From Closterium sp. Naga37s-1 (taxonomy: Eukaryota; Streptophyta; Zygnematophyceae; Desmidiales; Closteriaceae), in contig CANJKZ010000092.1 in assembly GCA_947471745.1 (NCBI GenBank), positions 248,001 through 312,000 of the forward strand: 64,000 nucleotides of DNA, in the 5' to 3' direction. The notes beneath the pieces were generated by a model, which saw nothing but the letters and a program-made list of their open reading frames with translations, was not told where the DNA came from and did no database searches. Each line of letters begins with the position of its first letter. Position 1 is the first letter of the stretch. The translations under genes were made by a program, and so were the position numbers. Shown here piece by piece: positions 35,718 through 44,954 of the stretch.

Positions 35718-36418
35718 GGGAGGGCGCCGATTTGGTAACGCCAACCTGGGGAAGCCAACTTGGTGCAGTCGGCGTACAGCAGGTCTGGTTGACCAGACGT
35801 GGTCGACCTGGGGAATGGCCAACTTAGTAAAGTCGACTGGTGGTCGTCAACTTGGGTGGTCGACAAGCACGTTCAACTGTTGGTCGACTTCTACCGAGCA
35901 AGTCGACGCTGACCTGGTGGTTTCCATGTCGACCAAGTAACCAGGGCGACGAGGTTCTGCGGGGTGCGCGCTGTCGCCCAGGTGGTGGTGGCGAAGCCGA
36001 CCTCGGAGTGGTATCTCGAGGTCAATGTGGCTGATTGGGCGCAGTCAGTGGCACGTGGTCGACCTGGCACATGCGCTTTGCACGTGACGGTGCACGTCGC
36101 ACCAATCGAGTACCAGCACTGAGGGTGCAACGCTGGACAGCCGCCTTGCTACAGCGTTGGCATGCCGCCGACTTGCAACGTTGGCAGGCCGTCTTTCTGT
36201 TGCGTTGGAGTGCGGTCGACCATGCTTCGCTGGAACGCGGTCGACCATGCTGCGCTGGAGGTCGACCTGCTTCTTTCTGATGTAGTGAACTTTGCCAATG
36301 TTGTTGCTACCATTGTTCTGAACTTTCTCTAGTGAAACTCTTGCCGTTTTTCCCGGTGAACACGTTAGTGCCAGAGAACGCCAAGGAATGTTGCGATCCC
36401 TCTCACAACCGTGCCTTC
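35718..36418. other. GTCGAC-rich spacer, no gene recognised
   Basis: About ten GTCGAC sites lie within about 500 bp (for example GTGGTCGACC, GCGGTCGACCATGC twice), along with degenerate ~30-bp repeats near 36130-36270 (GCGTTGGCATGCCGC, AACGTTGGCAGGCCG, GCGTTGGAGTGCGG). No coding domain was seen. It ends with CCTTC (36414-36418), the left target-site duplication of Copia-C. Confidence 0.6.
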
Positions 36419-36546
36419 TGTCGAACTTATATGCTATAGTCTTTCTAGGCTGTAGTGGGGTAGACAGTATGGGGTACAGCTTTTTAGGGTTTCATATTTG
36501 TACCCAACTCTTTTCTTAGTTCATTCATTCTCGTTCTAAATTCACA
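36419..36546 (+). repeat. Copia-C 5' LTR
   Basis: 128 bp, TG...CA. It carries the shared core GGCTGTAGTGGGGTAGACAG, TTTAGGGTTTC and TTTGTACCC. Confidence 0.93.
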
Positions 36547-37606
36547 TGGTATAGAGCAGGTTCCCTAGTGGGAACGCTTCCTAGGGCCCACCACGATCAA
36601 CTTTTTTTTTTCCTGCCCGGAGCGCGCTTGACTCCTGCCCGAGTCGCGCCCCGTGTGCCCTCCCTCCCGTCGCGTCCCTAGCCCCTAGCGGCCCGACGCG
36701 CCCTCTTAAGGCCCCTCGCGGCCCCTTTCACGGCCCTTCGCGACCCCTTACGGCCCCTCGCGGCCCCTTACGGCCCCTCGCGCCGCCCTTCGCGGCCCCT
36801 TCCGGCCCCTCGCGCCGCCCCTCGCGGCCCCTTCGCGGCCCGACGCCGCCCTTCACGGCCCCGTCGCCGCCCTTCGCGGCCTCTCGCGGCCCCGTCTCGG
36901 CCCCATCGCCGCCCTTCACGGCCCCTCACGGCCCCTTACGGCCCCTCGCGCCGCCCTCTAGCGGCCCAGCCGCCGCCCCTCAGCGGCCCCGTCGCTGCCC
37001 TACCGCGGCCCCGTCGCCGCCCTCTAGCGGCCCCGCCGCCGCCCTTCAGCGGCCCAGTCGCCGCCCTACCGCGGCCCCGTCGCCGCCCTCTAGCGGCCCC
37101 CACCGCCGCCCTTCAGCGGCCCCGTCGCCGCCCTACCGCGGCCCCGTCGCCGCCCTCCAGCGACCCCGTCGCCGCCCTCTAGCGGCCCCGCCGCCGCCCT
37201 TCAGCGGCCCCGTCGCCGCCCTCCAACGGCCCCGTCGCCGCCCTCTAGCAGCCCCGCCGCCGCCCTTCAGCGGCCCCGTTGCCGCCCTACACCGGCCCTG
37301 CTGCCGCCGCAGCTGCAGCCGAGCCGCCGAGCCGCCGAGCCGCCACCGAGCCGCCAAGCAGCCGCCGAGCCGCCGAGCCGCAGCCGAGCCGCCGCCGAGC
37401 CGCCGAGCCGCCGCCGAGCCGCCGAGCCGCCGCCGAGCCGCTGAGCCGCTGCTGAGCCGCCGAACCGCCGCCGCCGCAGCTGCGGCCCTGTTCCTGCCGG
37501 CGCGCCCCGGCCCTCCCCACTCGGACTGGTGAGAGCTTTCCCGAGCAGCGTCTCTGCCACTGCACTACCTCTAGCCTGCCGCTCTCACCCCTAGACTACT
37601 GCTGTC
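36547..37606 (+). other. Copia-C GC-rich leader with tandem repeats
   Basis: Primer-binding site, then about 1 kb of GC-rich DNA. From about 36700 to 37300 it is built of ~20-bp modules such as GCCGCCCTCTAGCGGCCC and CAGCGGCCCCGTC. From about 37310 to 37470 it is (GAGCCGCC)-like. Gly/Ala/Arg-rich minus-strand frames are composition artefacts. The leader is unlike those of Copia-A and Copia-B. Confidence 0.8.
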
Positions 37607-40600
37607 ATGGCTACCCCCAGTGTCCTTACCTTTGATGCTGAGGGTCGGGCTGTTGACTTTGAGGTCTGGGTCGATGACTTGCAGCTTTTCCTACAGCAGC
37701 AGCAGCAGCGCACTCGTGAGACCCCTTCCCCCCAGCAGCTTCGTGAGTGGTACACTGCTCGTCAGCGGGGTGGGGGTGCTGGCCCCTGTACCTACGTTCT
37801 GCGTATAGGCGACCGCGCGGGTGAGCAGTGTGGGGGTCTGCACTCCACCCAGCGCTGCTTCGGCCGCCTGACGGACGCTTGGCGTCATCAGTTCCCCGAC
37901 GCTACTGAGATCCCTCGCTGGGGCGAGCTGTCTAGGGCGGGTGTTGCGATCTTTGATCTTGATTATGATGCTATTCTTGCTGCAATGTATTCTGTGACTA
38001 TTAGTGATGAGGGTGACTGTTACCGGTGTTTTTCGCCTGACCCGGGCATTGAGACTGCTGCTCTAGGTGCTGGTGAGGCTGCTGCTCTAGGTGCTAGTGA
38101 GTCTGCTGCCCCAGGTGCTGGTGAGTCTGCGCTCTCCGGTACCACGTCGGCCCCGGCCACCCACACTTTCACCCTTGACTCGGGTGCTTCCCGCTCCTTC
38201 TTTCGAGACCGCACCACGCTTACGCCGCTTAGTCGGCCAGTGGCAGTCTCCCTGGCAGACCCCTCTGGGGGTCCTGTCCTTGCCCACTTCTCCACTGTCT
38301 TACCGTGTCCGGCGGCCCCTTCTGGCACTCTGTCGGGTCTTTACCTCCCCTCGTTCTCTACGAACTTGGTGAGTGGTGCTGACCTGCAGGATGGAGGGGT
38401 TCACCAGTTCACTCCTGCGAGTCAGCGAGTGACCCACTGTACCTGTGCTCGGACGGGCCGTCACTTGGCCACGTTTACCCGTCAGCCGGGGTCGAGCCTG
38501 TACACACTGACTACTGAGTCTCCTCCGGTCGCTGAGTCTGCTCAGGTAGCCGCGTCGGGTCAGGTGTTTGCTGCGGCGTCCAGGTCTGGTCCTGAGTCTG
38601 CCCCCTGCTCGTGTCGTCTCCTGTCTCACCAGACTCTCCTCTGGCACCACCGCCTTGGTCACCCCTCCCTGCCTCGTCTTCGAGGCATGGCCTCCCGTGT
38701 CCTTGTCTCTGGTCTCCCCCGGTCCCTCCCTCCTCTTCCTCCGGGGCCTGCCCCCACCTGCGTTCCCTGCGTCGAGGGGCGGCAGCGCGCTGCTCCTCAC
38801 TCCTCCGAGTTTCCTCCCACAGAGGCTCCGCTGCAGACGCTTCATATGGACGTGTGGGGCCCAGCCCGCGTCCGTGGTCAGGGTCACGAGCGTTACTTTC
38901 TGCTGGTGGTAGACGACTACTCGCGTTATACCGCAGTCTTCCCCTTGCGCAGCAAGGGTGAGGTCACTGAGGTGTTGATCACCTGGATCCGCGCAGCTCG
39001 TCTCCAGCTCAGAGAGAGTTTCGGCTCGGACTTTCCTGTTCTGCGTCTGCACTCTGACAGAGGCGGAGAGTTCTCCTCTGACCTTCTGCGAGCCTTCTGT
39101 CGCGCACAGGGCATCCGCCAGACCTTCACGCTTCCGGACTCTCCGCAGCAAAATGGGATTGCTGAGCGCCGCATTGGCATGGTCATGGACGTCGCTCGTA
39201 CGTCCATGGTCCATGCGGCTGCCCCCCATTTTCTGTGGCCGTTTGCGGTTCGGTACGCGGCGCATCAGATCAACCTTCAGCCCCGGGTCTCCATGCCGGA
39301 GACCTCCCCTGCTTTGCTGTGGACGGGGAAGGTTGGCGATGCGTCTGCGTTCCGTGTCTGGGGATCTCGGGCGTTTGTCCGCGACTTGTCTGCGGACAAG
39401 CTGTCCCCTCGTGCTGTTCCCTGCGTCTTCCTTGGCTCCCCCCCTGACGCGCCGGGCTGGCAGTTCTACCACCCCACCTCGCGCCGTGTTCTGTCCTCTC
39501 AGGACGTCACGTTTGACGAGTCGGTTCCCTACTACCGTCTCTTCCCCTACCGCACTGCGTCCCTCCCCCCCCCGCCGCTCTTCCTTACGCCAGGTCCCCC
39601 TCCGGTAGACCCCCTCCCCCCTCAGGGTCCTGCCCCCTCAGGTGTGTCTCAGGTAGACGCAGTTGACCCTGTCGAGGTAGCTGTTGACTCTGGTGCTACT
39701 AGGGGTGCTGAGCCTGCGGGTGCTGGGTCTGGGGGTGCTGACTCTGGGGGTGCTGAGCCTGGGGGTGCTGAGTCTGGGGGTGCTGAGCCTGGGGGTGCTG
39801 ACTCTGGGGGTACTGCGCCTGGGGGTGCTGAGCCTGGGGGTGCTACGCCTGGGGGTGCTGCGTCTAGGGGTGCAGAGTCTGAGGGTACTGGACCTACTCG
39901 TGTGGCGTCTGGCGGTGCTGGGCCTGGAGGTTCTTCGGGTACTTCGTCCCGGCGGGAGCTACTCTCTCCACAGGAGCTGCGTGAGTGGTTTGCCCGGCAC
40001 TGGAGGCGAGCTGCTGGAGCTGGAGGTGCTGCGGGTGCTGGCGGTTCTGCTGCTGCTGAGGGTGCTGGTACCGCGGGTCCCGGAGGTGCTCGTACTGGGA
40101 GTACTGGAGCTGCTGGTCCTGCGGGTGCTTCTCGTCCTGGAGCTGGTGGTGCTGCGGGCGTCGGTGCTACCGAGGGTGCTAGAGCTGGACCCGCTGCGTC
40201 TTCTGGTGGTCCGGCTGGAGCTGGAGCTGCTGAGGGTGTTGGCGCTGAGGGTGCCTCTCGTGCTGGTGCCTCTGAGGGTACTGGAGTTGGCGCTGCTGGA
40301 GCTGGGGGTGCTGCTGGCGCTGGTGCTGTCGTTCGGGGTGCTGGTGCTGTCCCTTCTGGTGCTGGTGGTGCTGCGCGGCCGCGGCCGTACTTCGTTCCGC
40401 TCCTTGAGCAGGTTCTTGGTCTTCCGCCCTCTGCTAGTCCGGCTCCTCCCTTAGAGTGTCCACCGCCTGTCCAGTCCGAGTCACAGTTACAGCCTGCCTC
40501 TCCTCTGCCTGCTCCTTCTCCCTACACTGGTCCTACTGGAGGTCTTGCTGAGCGTCGTGAGCCTGCGTCTCGTCCTGCGTCGCCTGTTCGTGCTGAGCGC

Positions 40601-42637
40601 ACTAGTAGTCGTGGTTCGCGTCAGCGTCCTCCCCCTGTCCCAGGCACGCACCGGATGTCTCTGCGTCCCTCCACTGCTCCGCTGCGTGCCCCTTTGCCTT
40701 CTCCTCCTGAGTCCTCTCTTCCTGTTCCTGCTGACCCGGAGTCGGACTCCCTTCGTGCTGCCAGTCCTACTGTCACGCGTCTCCTTGCTACTGTTGTCAC
40801 TGACCCTTCCTTTGAGTCCGCTGCTGCGTCTGCCTTTTCTGAGCTTGTCGACTTCGCTGCTCGCTGTCGCCAAGACTACACTGCTAGTCTTGTCGCTGAG
40901 TCTGCGTCTGTCTGTCCTCCGTCCGTCGGGGGTGAGTGTGCTCTTGGCACGGACGTCCTTGAGGACAGGCAGGAGGAGTTCCAGTGCTTTTCTGCTGCTT
41001 CACCTCATCTTGTGTCCATGCTGCTTGCCCCTGAGGGAGACCCGGATGCACTAGATATCCCGACTCCGCGCTCCTACGCGGAGGCGATAGAGGGTCCCTA
41101 CTCCTCTCAGTGGCAGGCAGCCATGGATGCAGAGATGGCTTCCTGGAAGTCCACAGGCACCTACGTCGACGAGGTTCCCCCTCCTGGGGCGAACATCGTC
41201 AGTGGCATGTGGATTTTCAGGGTGAAGCGGCCGCCGGGTTCTCCGCCTGTCTTCAAGGCGCGTTACGTGGCTCGTGGCTTCAGTTAGCGGCAGGGAGTTG
41301 ACTACTTTCAGACCTTCTCTCCCACCCCGAAGATGACCACTCTTCGGGTACTGCTGCACATAGCCGCTCACCGTGACTACGAGCTTCACTCTCTTGACTT
41401 CAGCACTGCTTTCTTGCAGGGCAGCCTGCACGAGGAGATCTGGCTGCGCCGCCCACCTGGCTTCACTGGGTCTTTTCCTCCTGGTACCAAGTGGAGCCTC
41501 CGGCGGCCAGTCTACGGTCTCCGCCAGGCACCTCGTGAGTGGCACGACACACTGAGGACTACACTTGCGGCTCTTGGGTTTGCTCCTTCTACTGCCGACC
41601 CGTCGCTGTTTCTGCGCACCGACACTTCTTTGCCGCCGTTCTACATCCTCGTGTACGTCGACGACTTGGTCTTTGCCACAGCTGACACTGCTGGACTCGC
41701 TCACGTGAAGTCCGAGCTGCAGAAGAGACACACGTGCACATACCTGGGTGAACTGCGCAGCTACCTTGGCTTGCAGATCACCCGGGACAGAGCACAGCGC
41801 ACCATTACCCTGACTCAGTCACACATGGTGCAGCAGGTCCTTCAGCGCTTCGGCTTCACGTGCTCCTCGCCTCAGGCCACTCCTCTGTCTACTCGCCACT
41901 CGCTCTCAGCTCTGCCTTCGGATGAGTCCGTAGAGTCGAGTGGCCCGTACCCAGAGCTTGTTGGCTGCCTCATGTACCTGATGACCTGCACTCGACCTGA
42001 CCTTGCATACCCTCTTAGCATTCTGGCACGCTATGTTGCTCCTGGGAGACACAGACCAGAGCACATGGCTGCAGCGAAGAGGGTGTTGCGCTACTTGTGC
42101 AGTACGTCGGGCATGGGGCTTGTGCTTGGAGGGTGGAGTCCAGTGGTCCTCACTGGTCACGCAGACGCTTCTTGGGCTGACGACCAGGCTACGCAGCGGT
42201 CGTCACAGGGTTACACCTTCAGCCTTGGTTCCGGCTCTGTTTCGTGGTGGTCTACCCGCTCGTCTTCTGTTCTCGGCTCCAGTTGTGAGGCTGAGATCTA
42301 CGCGGGGGCCATGGCTGCACAGGAGTTACGCTGGCTCACCTACCTGCTGACTGACCTTGGAGAGCAGCCTCGTTCGCCTCCAGTTCTGTACGTAGACAAC
42401 AAGGCCATGCTGGCCTTGTGTCGGGAGCACAGACTGGAGCACAGAACGAAGCACATTGCTCTTCGCTACTTCCTTGCTCGTGAGCGGCAGCAGCGTGGTC
42501 AGCTGCGACTTGCTTACGTGGCCTCTCAGGCCAACACTGCTGATATCTTCACCAAGGCACTCGCGCCTTGTGATCATCAGCGCTTCTGTACTCTGTTAGG
42601 TCTTGTACCTACTTTGCCTCACTTGCTCACTTCTTGA
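37607..42637 (+). pseudogene. Copia-C gag-pol polyprotein with one nonsense codon
   Basis: A continuous frame of 1,677 codons including its end stop, broken only by TAG at 41285-41287 (codon 1227), where Copia-B has Gln. Order: a gag start (residues 1-30), then a direct jump to ETPSPQQLREWY, so about 310 gag residues are missing. A Cys/His motif CX13CX3HX4C starts at residue 61. The aspartic protease LDSGASRSFF has Asp191. Integrase has HHRLGHP (~347) and catalytic Asp415, Asp484 and Glu520 (35 residues between the last two, the DD35E pattern). A GGAEPGGA-type linker (~700-940) is followed by RT with YVDD at ~1350 and RNase H with YVDNKAMLALC at ~1595. It is recent but defective. Confidence 0.93.
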
Positions 42638-42837
42638 CTTTGCTTGTACTGTGACCTATATATACTTGCACTTGCTTGTTTAGCTTTATATATATCTGCT
42701 TGCATGTGAACTGGCCTTGTGGCCCTTGAACTTGCGCTCAGAATGTGTGGTGACGTTGGGATCCACCCTGAGCTTGTTGTGCTTTGCTTGACTGGTCTTG
42801 TGACCCCTTGTTCTCCCCCACTTTGCCTATGGGGGTG
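42638..42837 (+). other. Copia-C 3' untranslated region and polypurine tract
   Basis: About 200 bp with TATATATA stretches, CTGGCCTTGTGGCC and GGATCCACCCTGAGCTTG blocks shared with Copia-A (34090-34314) and Copia-B (33307-33506). It ends CCCACTTTGCCTATGGGGGTG, the polypurine tract. The same tract, with one or two changes, ends the LARD-like elements. Confidence 0.85.
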
Positions 42838-42965
42838 TGTCGAACTTATATGCGATAGTCTTTCTAGGCTGTAGTGGGGTAGACAGTATGGGGTACAGCT
42901 TTTTAGGGTTTCATATTTGTACCCAACTCTTTTCTTAGTTCATTCATTCTCGTTCTAAATTCACA
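42838..42965 (+). repeat. Copia-C 3' LTR
   Basis: 128 bp, one difference from the 5' LTR. It is followed by the CCTTC target-site duplication. Confidence 0.93.
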
Positions 42966-43004
42966 CCTTCCCCCATAGTCTAGCTCCCTTTGTAAAGTTT
43001 ATCT

Positions 43005-43182
43005 CCGCACCATCTCCCATCTCCCATCGCCCATCTCTTATCTCCCATCTCCCATCTCCCCCACTTTCCATCCCCTATCTCCCACCTCCCATCTCCCACC
43101 TCCCATCTCCCATCCCCCATCCCCCATCTCCCATCTCCCACTTTCCATCTTTCATTTCCCATCTCCCATCTCCCATCTGGTG
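43005..43182. repeat. ATCTCCC heptamer minisatellite
   Basis: Tandem CCATCTC/ATCTCCC heptamers with variants (ATCCCCC, ACTTTCC, ACCTCCC), about 25 units. The minus-strand translation GDGRWEMGD is a repeat artefact. Confidence 0.9.
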
Positions 43183-43342
43183 GCACAAAGGGCGTGTCAA
43201 CGTTGTAACGAGTCTGAATTTGACGGCAGATGGTTCTAGTCTGCTCGCGCTGGTGCACGAATGAATTCCTCTTGACGTAACTGATCTTTAAGAGCTTTTG
43301 AATCAGGTCGGACAAACGCACCACCCATACGATATCTCGAAG
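43181..43342 (-). other. Orphan open segment, possible exon fragment
   Basis: A minus-strand stop-free stretch of about 54 codons lies between a TGA (43343-43345) and the heptamer repeat. Its translation looks protein-like, including QREQTRTICRQIQTRYNV and DTPFVPP, with mixed codon use unlike the surrounding repeats. It has no ATG, so it could only be an internal or terminal exon. I do not recognise the family and there is no supporting neighbour exon. Confidence 0.25.
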
Positions 43343-44553
43343 TCATGATGCCCCTCGTCTGCTGCATGCAGTCCCTGACGAAGCTGAAAACTGTCATAAT
43401 GAAGCAACATAAGGCTTCAAGAATATGAGGAATCAGCTTTACGTTTCGACAGTCTTGTAACGACGATGCAGGGACTACATTTCAGTTTCACGAGCAGATG
43501 CAGCTGATGCGGTTTTGGAGTATGAGGGGCCATGCTGGGAATTAACAACAGAAACTTCTAACGTCCGCATTGTCCCCGAGTTGATGTTACGAGAGCTGAT
43601 GTCTGGGCGGCGTCCTGGAAAAAGGAGGGAATCCTCCAGCTGCACAACTTAAAGCCGGCAGCCCAAATTGCACAACTTCTAAAAGCTTGACGCGAGGGGG
43701 TTTTTCTGGTCTGGGGTTTGTCGAACGTTTTCGTTTTCGGTTCTTTCTTTTTTTCGTCAAACCCAGCCCGCCCTCGTATTTCGCCCTGGGGGTTGGTTCA
43801 GTCCCCGAAAGTCCCAAATTGCAGGCGCGCTTTTTTTCAAACCTTGCAAACACTAGTTCGTCAAGTTTTAAAAGCTTGACCCGCGCGGCCCGCAATTTGG
43901 GCCGCGGGCTTTAACCAAGCTCGTACGTGATGCAGTGCAATAGATAATTTGGACTCAGATTGCCGAGATTGGATGATTCACGTACAAATATTCATGTACA
44001 GCAGTACAGCCATCCTGTGTATGTATCATGAATACTACCCATCTCTCAATTGACCTTCCCTTGAGTCGAGTTTCCTTGTACTGCCTGTGGCAGAAAGCTA
44101 CGTCCACTCATTCCATGGCTGTCCGTCGGTCCAACAGAAGGAATCTCAGCGACGAAATAAGTGGTTCCCTGATTACAGACGAATCTCCGCGAGCAACTGA
44201 ATACGCATTTGCGTAACTATGTACCTCCAAGCGACCGAATAAGCGTTTCATTGACATGAGCCGGCATTTCAGAGATCAGGGTTTCGGCGCGTAACAGCGA
44301 CGACGCGTAATAGCGACGACGCTTAACCGTCTCATAACGGCGATCAAGCATTTCAGCGACTATGTGTGTGATTGAACTGAGTCAAGCTCTCGTCAAAGAA
44401 TCAGTCCGTTGATATAACAGCGGCCACGCATGACAGCGATCAAGCATCTCAGCACATTGTGATCTCCGTCTCGCACACCAGAGCGACCTGTCTCGCACAC
44501 GTGGCGATCAATCCACTGACAGCACACGTGGCGAGCAATCCACTGTGTAGCAG
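43343..44553. other. Intergenic spacer upstream of the TPR gene
   Basis: Ordinary-composition DNA without a convincing gene. A small hairpin, GCGGCCC-GCAATTT-GGGCCGC, lies near 43884-43904 next to duplicated AAAAGCTTGAC motifs (about 43681 and 43870). Before the gene start there are short direct repeats: GCGACGACGCGTAA/GCGACGACGCTTAA (about 44300) and CACGTGGCGA with CAATCCACTG (about 44499-44540). The latter could be part of the promoter, but no TATA box is evident. Confidence 0.5.
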
Positions 44554-44916
44554 ATGTGGCGACGAGGCTTAGATCCGCTGAGGAAACTGACACGTGGCGA
44601 CCTGAGATGCGCGGAGCAGATTGCAAGATGGCGAGGCAACGACCCGGCTGTATGTGCGAGTCACTTGAGACTCGTGCAGATATGCGTTCCCTCCGCTCTC
44701 ACTTCGTCCGTTCCTTCTGCTCTTCCTCCTCCTTTACCATCAGCAGCAGCACCAACAGCACCAGCAGCAGCAGCAGCGGCAGGAAGAGTAGCAGCTCCAA
44801 CATTACTTACAACTCCCACTGGATCGGAAGCATCGTACAGCAGCTTCCGTGCCTACACTAACGGTCCTGCCGAACCTGCTCGGCTGGCTCGGTCCAAACC
44901 AGCTTCCGACTCCAGG

Positions 44917-44954
<38 letters not shown>

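Larger units (their letters stand above)
36419..42965 (+). mobile_element. Copia-C LTR retrotransposon, structurally complete
   Basis: 6,547 bp. The 128-bp LTRs at 36419-36546 and 42838-42965 (TGTCGAACTTATATGC ... CTAAATTCACA) differ at one base that I see (GCTATAG/GCGATAG). The primer-binding site TGGTATAGAGC follows at 36547. The polypurine tract CCTATGGGGGTG (to 42837) adjoins the 3' LTR. The target-site duplication is CCTTC on both sides (36414-36418 and 42966-42970). The nearly identical LTRs point to recent insertion. One polyprotein frame fills 37607-42637, with one stop and a gag deletion. Confidence 0.95.

Noticed and set aside
38300..39472. 390-codon minus-strand frame opposite Copia-C integrase
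   Set aside because: Antisense shadow of a conserved coding region. The plus strand shows protease and integrase motifs in order and the minus reading has none.
43880..43910. Possible rho-independent terminator hairpin
   Set aside because: Stem GCGGCCC/GGGCCGC is present but there is no T-run, and bacterial-type termination does not apply to a eukaryotic nuclear locus.
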